A DNA stretch of 64,000 nt from Wolbachia endosymbiont of Oedothorax gibbosus (GTDB lineage: Bacteria; Pseudomonadota; Alphaproteobacteria; Rickettsiales; Anaplasmataceae): contig NZ_OW370567.1 in assembly GCF_936270435.1 (NCBI RefSeq), positions 682,001-746,000 on the forward strand, given 5' to 3'. Position 1 is the first letter of the stretch, and each line of letters begins with the position of its first letter. The translations under genes were made by a program, and so were the position numbers. Below are positions 1-8,682 of the stretch, one piece after another. Below the pieces are notes generated by a model. That model did not search any database. It was not told the origin of the DNA and was given only the letters and a program-made list of their open reading frames with translations.

Positions 1-786
1 ATGATAACAAAATTTGGCTGGACTCCAGGGAAATTTTTATGTGGTATATGTATAAAAGATGCAAACAAAATTAAAAACGCTACTCTAACGCAAGCAGCAG
101 TAAGGAGTAGTTTTAAGGTATTTTTGTGGGTACCCAGCTATATTTCTGAATGGTTTTTAGTTTTACCAATATTGGCCCTATTACTTGCAATATTTGACCA
201 ACGCAAGCAGTTTTTCTACGACAAAATTGTAAAAACAGTGGTAATTGATTACAAACCTGAAAAACATCACTTAAATTTAAACTATGTAGGAATAACTAGG
301 CGCGTGGTAGCATACATTATTGACCGTTTTATTATTACGGGTATTTCTTTAGTCTTTTTCTATTTTGCAGAAATGACTTTTAACCCTACCAGGGCTGAAC
401 TATTAGCCACGTACTTATCTTTTTTGCTACCAATAGTATTTGGAGTATACATGATAAGAAGATTTAGCGGTACTCCAGGACAACTATTATGCAGTATTCA
501 CATAAAAGATGCAAATACACTTGGAAATATTACCCTAATGCAAGCAGCAATCAGATGTGTTTTGTTTGAAGTTACTACTTTGATATTGGATTATATATTC
601 ACGATGAATATATTTTTTGATTCGCTTGATAAGTATACTTCTAAATGGTGGTTTGATCCCTTAACAGACTTAACCTTTACAGCTATAATACTAATTTTTA
701 TATTTGCAATATTTGACAAACGCAAGCAATTTCTTCATGATAAAATTGCAAAGACAGTGGCAATATACCACAAATCTTCAAGATAA
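1..786 (+). CDS. RDD-family integral membrane protein, 5' end outside window
   Basis: The 261 visible residues hold one and a half RDD-type membrane domains in tandem. The first copy is cut by the window edge and begins inside the conserved GWTPGKFLCG stretch. The second starts near residue 97 (ITRRVVAYIIDRFII) and repeats the same landmarks: GTPGQLLC, IKDAN and FDKRKQFLHDKIAKT. Several hydrophobic segments indicate an inner-membrane protein. RDD proteins are a poorly characterised family, proposed in some cases to act as small transporters; the substrate here is unknown. The methionine at the window edge lies inside a domain, so the true start is almost certainly upstream. The internal duplication is visible directly; the family call is from the Arg-Asp-Asp-type motif and overall pattern. 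Confidence 0.7.
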   Translation: MITKFGWTPGKFLCGICIKDANKIKNATLTQAAVRSSFKVFLWVPSYISEWFLVLPILALLLAIFDQRKQFFYDKIVKTVVIDYKPEKHHLNLNYVGITRRVVAYIIDRFIITGISLVFFYFAEMTFNPTRAELLATYLSFLLPIVFGVYMIRRFSGTPGQLLCSIHIKDANTLGNITLMQAAIRCVLFEVTTLILDYIFTMNIFFDSLDKYTSKWWFDPLTDLTFTAIILIFIFAIFDKRKQFLHDKIAKTVAIYHKSSR

Positions 787-911
787 TTTCTCTCCTTGCT
801 GTACGTTACATGCCTACTGTGGTTGATGTGATTCTTTTAATACTAGTTTCAAATAAACTACGTGATTTCTTGCAATAAAATCAATTTTCTAATCAACATG
901 GAAAAAAATTG

Positions 912-939
912 TTGACACTAAAAATATCCGTGTTACAAG
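912..939 (+). promoter_or_regulatory. Possible sigma70-type promoter
   Basis: A perfect TTGACA at 912-917 is followed at 16 bp by TACAAG (3 of 6 to the -10 consensus), about 95 bp upstream of the small gene at 1031. The weak -10 in AT-rich DNA makes this tentative. Confidence 0.3.
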
Positions 940-1030
940 CAAGGCTATAGTTAGTATTTACATAAATTGTTTACGACTATTTAGTTTTATAGTGAAGGTA
1001 ATTTTTTAGTTACACTTTGAGGAGGGTGAA

Positions 1031-1327
1031 ATGAAACAACAACCAACTAATGATGGAGCTATAAGAGATAATGTTATTCAGCTATTACAGCCTAGTGTTT
1101 TAAAGCAAAGAAATCTTAATGATAAAATTAGTCATGAAGAAATAAGCAGATTAATAAATGATATTATAAGTTTAAGCGAAGATAATACGGGTGAACTTCG
1201 TCGTTCAAAGCGAAGCAAAAAATGTAAGAAAGGTTCAAGTAAGCAGCATGCATGGAATAAGTGGAATACGGAGAAGCTGACCTTACCCAGAAAAAGTAGA
1301 GAGGAAGTTAAGCCATTTTCATTATGA
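1031..1327 (+). pseudogene. Small hydrophilic protein gene truncated by IS3 insertion
   Basis: The ATG is preceded by a strong Shine-Dalgarno (GAGGAGGG, about 5 bp upstream), so this was a real start. Native sequence runs only to about 1276. From 1277 the frame enters the terminal inverted repeat of an IS3-family element, and the last residues (from TLPRKSREE on) are element-encoded. The native 80 or so residues are polar, with a basic patch (RRSKRSKKCKKG). I do not recognise a family. The missing 3' part was not found beyond the far end of the element at 3467, so the locus has also lost or rearranged its downstream half. Confidence 0.5.
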
Positions 1328-1790
1328 AAATGATGAATCAAATTTTTCAGGAATGCAATAGTTAATAGTAGAATGTCTACGTTGTTTGTTATAAAAAATT
1401 TCTATGTATTCAAATATTGCGGTTCTAGCTTGTTGTGCGGAGTGTTGTGAGGTATCAATGAGTAATTCCCTCTTTAGTGAACTAAAAAAGCTCTCCGAAA
1501 CAGCATTATCGTAACAACAACCTTTGTGACTCATGCTAGAAATAATACTTTTTGTATTCAGTAAAAATTGATAATTTTTAGAGGTATATTGTGAACCTTG
1601 ATCACTATGAAATAGCAGATCTTTGGCTGGTTTGCGCTTATCAACAGCCATCAATAAAGCATCTATGCTTAGTTATTGTACTACTCATTAACTACCATAC
1701 GTGAATATAGATCAATTATTGCTGCCAAATATAGCCAACCATCCTTAGTTTTTATGTATGTATAGCACTTCTCATAATAATCCGAACAGA

Positions 1791-2273
1791 TCATAGAAAG
1801 GCAGAATCAACAGCATGACGAAAAGACTTGAATAGAGGAATGTTTTTCCTGACTCTGTTTTTTATAGCAAACCAATGATGTTCAATTTTGTTAAAATCTG
1901 GAGAATACGGTGGCAGATACAAAATTTCTGCACCAATCCCTTTAGCAAGCTTAATGATCTTATCAGACTTATGAAAAGTAGCATTGTCAAGAATGACAGT
2001 TTGTCCAGGTTCCAAGGTCGGTATCAAAAATTGCTCAAACCATCCATTAAAAATATCCATATTACAGTGGCCTTCAAAGGTTAATGGAGCAACTATTTTT
2101 CTTTCACTTAAAGCTGCAATCATACTGATTCGTTGAGTTTTCTTCCCAGATTTTAGGGCATAAAACCGCTGTCCCTTCTGACAATATCCATAGGGGTAGT
2201 CTTCAGTGTTGTCAATGCCAGACTCATCTATATACACTAAGTTTTTAGGTTCTTTTGTTGCTATAATTTTCAA
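1791..2273 (-). CDS. IS630 transposase, catalytic DDE frame
   Basis: 160 residues of DDE_3-type catalytic domain. YIDESGIDN gives the first Asp, [11 protein letters not shown] the second, and the third acidic residue is in [19 protein letters not shown]. All three acidic residues are present, so the domain looks functional. It has no clear start of its own other than the ATG overlapping the upstream frame, supporting a frameshift product. The same protein is encoded at 35498-35980. Confidence 0.88.
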   Translation of the reverse strand: MKIIATKEPKNLVYIDESGIDNTEDYPYGYCQKGQRFYALKSGKKTQRISMIAALSERKIVAPLTFEGHCNMDIFNGWFEQFLIPTLEPGQTVILDNATFHKSDKIIKLAKGIGAEILYLPPYSPDFNKIEHHWFAIKNRVRKNIPLFKSFRHAVDSAFL

Positions 2274-2662
2274 GAATTTAGCACGTTTTTCTTCGCTTCT
2301 TTCCTTGTACCCATAGGTCTTTTTTTGCGTGTAAATCCAATTTTTTTCAGGGCTCGGTGGATAGTTTGGATACTAACGTTGCTCCAAAGTTTAGCCATTT
2401 CCAATAGAGTCTTTCCTCCGTTTTCTCTGGCAAATTTAGCAAAGGCATCCCAGTCGGTAATTTTGTGATTGTAACCTCCATTTCCAAGTTTTTTTGATTG
2501 AAAGTCACCTGTTTCTTTTCTTCTTTGCTGCCACTCCCACAAAGTAGTTCGTCCAATTTTAAATCTTGCTGCCACTGTTTCTCTGCTTTCTCCCTCGTCT
2601 AGAGCTTCCATTGCTTTTTTCCTTAAGTCATAACTATATGCTGCTGGCATACCTACCTTCAC
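2270..2662 (-). CDS. IS630 transposase, N-terminal frame (helix-turn-helix)
   Basis: 130 residues. It starts AYSYDLRKKAMEALDEGES, a typical IS630 N-terminus, with a first HTH (SRETVAARFKIGRTTLWEW) and a second winged-helix-like part (KTLLEMAKLWSNVSIQTIHRALKKIGFTRKK cut here into segments: SIQTIHRALKKIG, FTRKK). It binds the element ends. Its stop overlaps the start of the catalytic frame by 4 bp, so the full enzyme is probably made by ribosomal frameshifting, or the two chains by coupling. The identical arrangement in the second copy argues that this is designed, not decay. Confidence 0.85.
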   Translation of the reverse strand: MKVGMPAAYSYDLRKKAMEALDEGESRETVAARFKIGRTTLWEWQQRRKETGDFQSKKLGNGGYNHKITDWDAFAKFARENGGKTLLEMAKLWSNVSIQTIHRALKKIGFTRKKRPMGTRKEAKKNVLNS

Positions 2663-3026
2663 TACTACAAATCCTTATTTTACCTTATTTGGACTATTAT
2701 GAAAAGTACTATAATATCAGTTACCCATACTTTGTTTGGCTGACTAGTAGTAAAGTTTTGGTCCAATATATTGGGAGCTATTGTCAGTCTGCTGTTTTTT
2801 GCTTTTGAATCTTCGCCTCAGTCTAGCTTGAATGCCATTTTTTTGCATGACATCCTGCACTGTTTTGATGTTGCAATTTTTACCTAAAGCCTTTAGTTCA
2901 GCATGAATTTTAGGTGCACCATATCTACAATTAGATGCTTGGTATATTTTTTGAATATCTGCTAGAAACTGCTCCCTTGTTGATTCTTTGCTGCTTTTCT
3001 TCTTACTAGTCCATTTGTAGTAGCCG

Positions 3027-3389
3027 CTAGCAGAAAATCCTGCATAACTCCTGTACTTTATAGTAGTTTCTATGCTTTTTGATAAATAAATATTTTACTC
3101 TTTGTGACTTGCCCAGGGCTTTTTTTAAAATGTCTCTTTCTCTAGTAACTCTTGTTAGTTCTTTCTTTAATTCAAACTTTTCTTTATCACATGGTGCCAA
3201 CTTTCCCTTACCAGGAAATGCTTCTTCTATTGATCCTTTTTCGTTATATTTTTTTATCCAGTCACTTAGTGTACTGTTATCTATTCCTAAATCTTTAGCT
3301 ATTTTGCTTGCTGACTGCCCCGTTTCCTTTACCAACTTTATTGCCTCTAATTTAAATTCCACTGTGTAATTCTTTCTGTTCTTTACCAT
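3027..3389 (-). CDS. IS3-family transposase OrfA
   Basis: 120 residues. An N-terminal helix-turn-helix (YTVEFKLEAIKLV...GQSASKIAKDLGI...LSDWIKKY, residues 8-48) is followed by a leucine-zipper-like helix (LKKELTRVTRERDILKKAL). This is the standard OrfA layout of IS3 elements, where it binds the element ends and is fused to OrfB by -1 frameshifting. The frame runs on for about 25 residues past the zipper, as expected near the shift site. Because OrfB is destroyed, this protein can no longer move the element. Confidence 0.85.
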   Translation of the reverse strand: MVKNRKNYTVEFKLEAIKLVKETGQSASKIAKDLGIDNSTLSDWIKKYNEKGSIEEAFPGKGKLAPCDKEKFELKKELTRVTRERDILKKALGKSQRVKYLFIKKHRNYYKVQELCRIFC

Positions 3390-3470
3390 AATAAGCCCTC
3401 ATGATCATGTTTTATTTTACCTCAAAAATGGCTTAACTTCCTCTCTACTTTTTCTGGGTAAGGTCAGACA

Positions 3471-3840
3471 CCATAGGGGGCACTGGAATGACACCCTACT
3501 TAACCGTCATACCGCCGCGGTATCTCTTAGCCGCTAACAAGTAGCGGGATGACAGGCTAGCCTGTCATCCGAGTAGCCTCCTTCTCCTGTTATCCCAGTG
3601 CTTCCTTCTCCTGTCATCCCAGTGCCCAGACACTGGGATCCAGGAAACTTAATTGCAAGTAATGCATTGGGTTTGGTGAATATGGGTTTTGCGTTATAAA
3701 ATGAAGCACTTTTGGTGAATTTGTAAAGAAAGCTGGATCCCAGTGTCTGGGCACTGGGATGACAGGAGAAGGAAGCACTGGGATGACACCATTTGTTGTG
3801 TTTAACAAAGTTCGTACTTAGCTTCATGTTAGCCATAAAT
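3471..3840. repeat. Mosaic of palindromic intergenic repeats
   Basis: No gene is seen between the IS3 end and rnc except repeats. This part holds several hairpin-forming units built on GTCATCCCAGTGCCCAGACACTGGGATCC-type words (the core is CCAGTG...CACTGG), plus a CCGCCGCGG-centred unit. The same words recur near 22262, 24440, 39350 and 61160. Reading frames across it are fortuitous. Such elements are common in Wolbachia intergenic DNA. Confidence 0.75.
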
Positions 3841-3841
3841 A

Positions 3842-4290
3842 TTTAAGAAATTTACCAAACAAAAAAAAGGCAAAAGAAGCCATGGTCATTGTCTATTTTC
3901 AGTATTTGGCGTTTTTTAAGTCTTAAACGCTACAATTTAGCTGCTTTTAAGTGCAACTAACCTTAGCTTGAATGTTTAAGAAATTTACTAAGCAGAAAAA
4001 AAGGCAAAAGAAACCCCGTGGTAATTAGTGTTCACTTCCTAATCCTGCAAATTGGCGTACTATACTGTCTTAAACAGCGCGTTTCAACTTATATAGCTAG
4101 AAATACTGTGAAGACATAAGGTGCACATAGTGCAAAAAATTAAAAATAAGACGCCAACCACGTTGTTTTCTTGCTGTTTAATCTGCACAAATGAAGATAA
4201 ATGAATACCTTCAGTTTCATGATAAGGGAGCTGGCGGAGTTTGTAAAGTAATTTTTATGGCCTAGCGTCCGCGCTGGAATGACATTGATG
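3842..4290. repeat. Dispersed ~430-bp intergenic repeat, copy 1
   Basis: This segment is homologous to 22431-22740 and 61546-61960. Shared landmarks are TTAAGAAATTTAC, GGCGTACTATACTGTCTTAA, GAAGACATAAGGTGCACATA and GATAAGGGAGCTGGCGG. On its minus strand a small hydrophobic frame (containing FLIFCTMCTLCLHSIS) is open in this copy. It ends near a CCGCGCTGGAATGACA palindrome fragment. Confidence 0.8.
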
Positions 4291-4424
4291 AATCATTACT
4301 CAAATAATGGCTATGCAAGAGCTCTATTAAACTGTACATTTTGGAAGTTGTTGGTATTATTTTAATAAAATAAAACTAATTCTTTGGTATAAAGGTGTGG
4401 TAGGAAGTGTTTTTCTTTTAAATA

Positions 4425-5129
4425 ATGGGTATGGAGAGTTTGAATGATGCAATATCTAAGATCACTGATTATAAATTTACAAATTATGCAATATTAGAAG
4501 AGGCACTAACCCACCCAAGCGTAAATAAAAGGAATAGCAAAAACCAGATTGTAAGCTACGAAAGACTAGAGTTTTTAGGCGATAGTGTTTTGAATATGGT
4601 CGTATCTGCCATACTGTTTAAACTATTTCCTGAAGAAAAAGAAGGGGCATTGGCAAAAAGAAAGACGGATTTAGTTTGTGGCAACACCATTGCTAATGTT
4701 GCTAAAGAAATAAAATTAGGCAGCTTTATCATCATGAATAATAGCGAACGCTGCAATGGAGGGAGATGTAACTTAAAAAATTTAGAAAACTCGCTTGAAG
4801 CACTAATAGGTGCAATTTATGTTGATGGCGGACTTGAAAATGTTGAAAAATTTATTATCCAATATTGGGAAAAGCTAGCTAAAAGCATGCTTGATCCCCC
4901 TCAAGATCCTAAAACCTCACTGCAAGAATGGACTCAGAAAAACAAATTGCCTTTACCAGAGTATGAGCTTGTAAAACAAACTGGACCAGCGCACAATCCT
5001 GAATTTACTATATCAGTTTGCATAGAAGATTACGGTAAAGTTTCTGCATGCGCTTCTAGTAAAAAGATTGCTGAACAAAAAGCTGCTGAGTTGATGTTAG
5101 AAAAAATTGGAAAAGACGCTTCAGTTTAG
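4425..5129 (+). CDS. rnc: Ribonuclease III
   Basis: 234 residues, full length for RNase III, the cytoplasmic double-strand-specific endonuclease that processes rRNA precursors and structured mRNAs. The catalytic domain (about 1-150) carries the signature ERLEFLGDSVLN with its acidic residues, and the second acidic cluster is in LENSLEALIGAIYVDGG. The C-terminal double-stranded RNA-binding domain (about 160-230) begins DPKTSLQEWTQK and ends with the KKIAEQKAAELML helix. The start is either ATG 4425 or ATG 4431 (MESLNDA); neither has a strong ribosome-binding site. It stands alone, downstream of repeats and convergent with lysC. Confidence 0.95.
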   Translation: MGMESLNDAISKITDYKFTNYAILEEALTHPSVNKRNSKNQIVSYERLEFLGDSVLNMVVSAILFKLFPEEKEGALAKRKTDLVCGNTIANVAKEIKLGSFIIMNNSERCNGGRCNLKNLENSLEALIGAIYVDGGLENVEKFIIQYWEKLAKSMLDPPQDPKTSLQEWTQKNKLPLPEYELVKQTGPAHNPEFTISVCIEDYGKVSACASSKKIAEQKAAELMLEKIGKDASV

Positions 5130-5291
5130 GCAAAATAGGCATTAATGTAAGTTTTAAGGAATTCTTTAGGGGAATTAAGGAGAAGCATAGTATTTTTCAA
5201 ACCAAATCTGTGATTTAAGATATTCTATAACTAACCCAAAAAATATAGCTAATGCAGGAAACGAAACAAATTTATGGTTATATTGAACAAT

Positions 5292-6491
5292 TTAAATTGT
5301 CATTTCAGCGTTGCTCGTATAGCTAACTATTCTAGCGTTGCATATCAACTCAGTATGTAAATCTTTGACTAAAGCTACAGCGCATTCTTTTTGAACAATT
5401 ATACTGATTTTGATTTCGGATGTTGTGATAGCAAGTATTTCTATCTTTTTTTCGCTTAAAACCTTGAGTGTGCGGTGCATCACTTCAGTGTTAGACATAA
5501 CACCAATACCAATTATTGAAATTTTAGCTACATTATTGTTTATAGCATAATTTTCATTCTTATTCAGTAACTTTTCCATTAAATCAATATCAAATTTGGA
5601 GATAACAAAACTTGACCCATGTATCATATCAATTTTAACGTTTGCCCCTACTATATCTCTTAAAGTACGCAAGTTATTTGCAAGGTTAGTGAAAGTTACA
5701 AGAGCTTCATTAGTGCTATAAGCTATTCCAGTAATTAAGTATCTCTCTAGTACATCCCTTTTGTGTAGTACTGTGGTGCCTTCTACTTCTTTAAAAGTGG
5801 ATAGCACTTGCACTTTAATGTTATGCTTCATTGCAAGTTGTACTGAACGATTATGCAGTATTTTAGCACCAGATGACGACATTTCCAACATTTCATCGTA
5901 AGAGATAAATTTGAGCTTGCGTGCCTTTAGAACAATTCTCGGGTCTGCTGTATATATTCCATCAATATCAGTAAAAATTTCGCAAATTCTAACACCAAAG
6001 GCTACCGTGAAGGCAACTGCTGATATATCAGAGCCTCCTCTTCCAAAAGTAGTGATTCTATCATCATTTATACCCTGAAAACCAGCGATGATCGCAGCAG
6101 TATAACCCTCAGCAAAAGATCTTTTCACACGGTCAATCTTTATTGTTTTTATTTTAGACTCAGAATAAAAATCATCAGTTATAATTGGTAACTGCCAGGC
6201 AAGCCACGATTTAGCATTAACTCCGATCGATTGGAGAGTGATAGCTAATAGACCGCAAGAAATTTGTTCTCCTGCTGAAAGCATAACGTCATACTCTGAT
6301 AACTCTTGTCTGCAACTTAAATTTGAGATTTGCCTAGCCTGAAAAGCCATTTGGTCAGTAAATCCTGCAACAGCAGATACAACAACGATTACATTACAAC
6401 CTTTCTCAATATCGTTTTTTATCAAATTTGCAACTCGGTTTAAATCAGTTAGCGAAGTCCCACCAAATTTTTTTATGATTATTTTGTCCAT
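5292..6491 (-). CDS. lysC: Aspartate kinase
   Basis: 399 residues. Catalyses phosphorylation of aspartate, the first step toward diaminopimelate, lysine and threonine. In Wolbachia this probably serves mainly diaminopimelate for residual peptidoglycan (inference). The kinase domain begins with the signature KKFGGTSL (residues 7-14). The ATP/aspartate site is seen in FGRGGSDISAVA and FTDIDGIYTADPR. Two C-terminal ACT domains follow from about residue 250 (ITGIAYSTNEALVTF..., and VAKISIIGIGVMSNTEVMHR), the usual feedback-regulation module. All parts are present. The ATG at 6491 gives the expected N-terminus. Convergent with rnc, with a 160-bp spacer. Confidence 0.93.
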   Translation of the reverse strand: MDKIIIKKFGGTSLTDLNRVANLIKNDIEKGCNVIVVVSAVAGFTDQMAFQARQISNLSCRQELSEYDVMLSAGEQISCGLLAITLQSIGVNAKSWLAWQLPIITDDFYSESKIKTIKIDRVKRSFAEGYTAAIIAGFQGINDDRITTFGRGGSDISAVAFTVAFGVRICEIFTDIDGIYTADPRIVLKARKLKFISYDEMLEMSSSGAKILHNRSVQLAMKHNIKVQVLSTFKEVEGTTVLHKRDVLERYLITGIAYSTNEALVTFTNLANNLRTLRDIVGANVKIDMIHGSSFVISKFDIDLMEKLLNKNENYAINNNVAKISIIGIGVMSNTEVMHRTLKVLSEKKIEILAITTSEIKISIIVQKECAVALVKDLHTELICNARIVSYTSNAEMTI

Positions 6492-6604
6492 AGTTACAAT
6501 ATAACTCTCTTCTGAAGAAAAATATAGTTTTTGTAGAGATATAGCTAACTCAAATTAGGTTTACTGAAACAAATTTTATGATTGTATTGAACAATTTAAG
6601 TTGT

Positions 6605-6629
6605 CATTCCAGCGCGTGACGCTGGAATG
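6605..6629. repeat. Palindromic repeat CATTCCAGCG / CGCTGGAATG
   Basis: A perfect 10-bp stem with a 5-base loop. Related units occur at 4268, 22380, 39240, 45390 and 61505. The IS903-like remnant begins at its last bases, so the palindrome may have served as an insertion target. Confidence 0.75.
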
Positions 6630-6906
6630 GCTTTGTTGCATCGCACCTTATACTGGTAGTAATTTACGATAAATTCATGTAGCCATTTCGCATACCAATA
6701 TCAGTGAATTTATTGAGCAAATAGCATTTGATTAGCAGTTCTTTTTCTCGATTTATCTCAGATTTGTTCCGAAAATTAAACCCGAATGTTTGTTTCAGTC
6801 GCGAGAAAAAACCTTCTACATAAGATCTTTTCCCATAATTTACTTTTTCTTTCCACTTTTTTATGCAATCATATGACTTTATTAGTCTAATTGCAGCATT
6901 TCTGTC
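6629..6906 (-). pseudogene. IS903-like (IS5 superfamily) transposase, C-terminal remnant
   Basis: The left end reads GGCTTTGTTGCATCGCACC, an IS903-type terminal repeat. Translating the minus strand from 6906 gives an uninterrupted C-terminal transposase segment: DRNAAIRLIKSY..., GKRSYVEGFFSRLKQTFGF, INREKELLIKCYLLNKF, stop near 6671. The E of the DDE triad is in the YVEGFFSRLK motif. The N-terminal two thirds are missing because the next IS5-family element abuts at 6907. Confidence 0.8.
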
Positions 6907-7771
6907 AGAACCTGTTCATAATCTTTTAAGGAGTAAAGAAGTGAAAGCAAGAACGACCATTTGTAAGCTAGTGTTGAGTTTCCGCTCGCAATTTTTCCAC
7001 AAACGCCTACATTTTTCCAACCAAGCAAAAGAGCGCTCAACAACCCATCTCTTTGGCAGTACAACAAAGGTGTGTAATTCACTTCGCTTTATTACTTCGA
7101 CCGTCGAACCAATAGTTGCTTTTATTTGTGTTGCAAAATTTTCTCCAGTGTAGCCTGCATCAACAAGTATATTTTTAACTTCAGAGAGTTTTTCTTTAGC
7201 ATTTTCGACCATTTTCATGGCACTGCTGCGGTCGGTTGCTTCTGCCGTTGTTACATAAATCGCGTGTGGTAAACCTTGTGTATCTACTGCAATATGGAGC
7301 TTTATTCCTGAAATTTTTTTACCTGCATCGTAGCCCTTATTTTCAGCAGTATCTGCATTTTTTACGCTCTGAGCATCAATTATACAAAAACTAGTTCTTT
7401 CTTTCCGACCATTGCTGATACGTGTCTCTCCAACTAATTTTTTTTAATACACGCTCCAAAGTACTTTCTGTATCTTCGCTTGGTTTTTCACTCCATTTTT
7501 TAAAATATTCGTAACAACTTCGCCATTTTGGAAAATCTTTTGGCAGCATTCTCCACTGACAGGCACTTTTTAGGACGTACAGCACTGCACAAAATACATC
7601 ATACAAATCAAGTTTTCTTGGTTTTGTTTTCTTCCTACTACTCTCCAGAATTGATCTGATTTTTTCAAATTGTTCTCGACTTATGTCACTTGGGTATAAA
7701 TTTCTCATATATCCTTATTCATATACATCATCTCATAGTTTATCACTTTTTTGAGATTATGAACAGGTTCT
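6907..7771 (-). mobile_element. IS5-family insertion sequence (865 bp) truncating radC
   Basis: Terminal inverted repeats AGAACCTGTTCATAATCT at 6907 and their complement ending at 7771. It contains a two-frame transposase on the minus strand. It lies directly between an IS903-like remnant and the radC coding frame. No target duplication is recognisable, so the left flank was probably exchanged or deleted after insertion. Confidence 0.85.
6916..7708 (-). CDS. IS5-family transposase, two frames joined by a frameshift
   Basis: The first frame (7708 to 7391, 105 residues) is the N-terminal DUF4096-like part, with YPSDISREQFEKI and CQWRMLPKDFPKW. The second frame picks up just before it ends (SNGRKERTSF near 7400) and continues to 6916, with the catalytic CIIDAQSVKN Asp, the second Asp in ILVDAGYTGE, and WVVERSFAWLEKCRRL supplying the Glu. 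The catalytic residues are intact. Because IS5 relatives in Wolbachia often use programmed frameshifting, this may be functional; a fixed frameshift mutation cannot be excluded from one copy. Confidence 0.8.
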
Positions 7772-7772
7772 A

Positions 7773-8411
7773 AGAGAGAAAATTATTTTAGATAATGGGC
7801 AATCATTACTTGATTATGAAATTTTAGAGCACATTTTATATTCAGCATACAGTAGAATTGATGTAAAACCGATAGCAAAGAGTTTGATAGAAAATTTTGG
7901 CAGTTTGAATAAAATTTTTAATGCTGACCTGGAAGCACTGCAAAATGTTGATGGTGTCAGCAATGCAGCAATATCTGCCATCTTTTGTGTAAAACAAGCC
8001 TTTATTCGTTCTGCAAGAGAAGAAATAAAAGACCTGCCTATAATCGATAACTGGGAAAAATTGCTTGATTATTTAAGAATAAGCATAGGAAGCCTCAATA
8101 AGGAAAATTTTCGCGTCATCTATATGAATAAAAAGTATCGTCTAATAGCGGAAGACCTGCAAAACGTTGGTACAGTAGATCAAACTCCTCTTTATGTCAG
8201 AGAGATCATCAAGCGCGCACTTTTGATTGGTTCAACATCCATTGTAATATCTCACAATCATCCAAGTGGAGATACACAACCTTCAAATAGCGATATATCT
8301 CTCACTAGGCAACTAGCAGAAGCTTGCCAAAGTATAGGAATAGAATTAATAGACCACATTATTATTACATTCAGTAGCTATTTTAGTTTCAAGGAAAATA
8401 GGTTACTGTGA
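7773..8411 (+). pseudogene. radC: RadC-like JAB-domain protein, 5' end removed by IS
   Basis: The frame is open from the IS border (REKIILDNGQSLLDYEIL...) to 8411. It contains the N-terminal helix-hairpin-helix-like region (LIENFGSLNKIF...LQNVDGVSNAAISAI) and the C-terminal RadC/JAB metal site: HNHPSGDTQPSNSD, with the conserved HxHPS..D pattern, then IDHIIIT. About 10-15 N-terminal residues of the family are missing, together with start codon and promoter. Expression would need an internal start (for example TTG 7884) or a promoter in the element. RadC function is unsettled; it is not a proven repair protein. Probably a recent pseudogene. Confidence 0.8.
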
Positions 8412-8682
8412 AAGCTTTTATAGCTAAAATAATTTATGTTTCCCGATACGCTTGCGACATGCTGTGAATACTATATCATGCACGAGCGATATCAGAAACA
8501 AATGGGATGAAATAAGTAAGTAAAAACCACAGAATGCAGTCTAACAGTGAACGCTGCTACTTACGTATCTGTTCAGACAATGGCGTCAACTTAAGAGCAT
8601 ACATTAGCAAACTCTCCTAAAGACATGATGGCGTTTGGGCTTATCTACTTTATTGCGGCTATACAATCTTCCCGGTCGGATC

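Larger units (their letters stand above)
1763..2711 (-). mobile_element. IS630-family insertion sequence, copy 1 (949 bp)
   Basis: Bounded by imperfect inverted repeats TAGCACTTCTCATAATAATC at the left and the complement of GACTATTATGAAAAGTACTA at the right, and flanked by TA at 1761-1762 and 2712-2713, the target used by IS630/Tc1 elements. It encodes two overlapping minus-strand frames. The second copy at 35470-36418 has exactly the same length and the same encoded proteins. Sitting inside a dead IS3 OrfB, this insertion is neutral. Confidence 0.9.
1322..3060 (-). pseudogene. IS3-family transposase OrfB, split and frameshifted
   Basis: The N-terminal part (about 3050 down to 2714) still reads as an HTH_21-like region (GFSASGYYKW, then NCRYGAPKIHAELKALG). 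The C-terminal part (1654 to 1322) carries the integrase core motifs HSDQGSQYTS and DNAVSESFFSSLKRE, giving the second Asp and the Glu of the DDE triad. Between them lies the IS630 insertion. Independently, the stretch 1655-1760 that should read like [16 protein letters not shown] needs a frameshift and contains stops. The element was therefore decaying regardless of the IS630 insertion. Confidence 0.8.
1277..3467 (-). mobile_element. Degenerate IS3-family element carrying an IS630 insertion
   Basis: The two ends are inverted copies of a repeat of about 40 bp: CTGACCTTACCCAG at 1277 and its complement ending at 3467, each continuing through the match around AAGTAGAGAGGAAGTTAAGCC. Inside on the minus strand are an IS3-type OrfA and a broken integrase-like OrfB. 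An IS630-family element sits at 1763-2711 within OrfB. Native length without it is about 1.24 kb, normal for IS3. No matching 3-bp target duplication is visible, which fits an old copy whose flank has been rearranged. Confidence 0.85.

Noticed and set aside
3534..3836. Reading frame of about 100 codons on the minus strand
   Set aside because: It is made of palindromic intergenic repeats; no ribosome-binding site, and the same words recur in other spacers in other frames.
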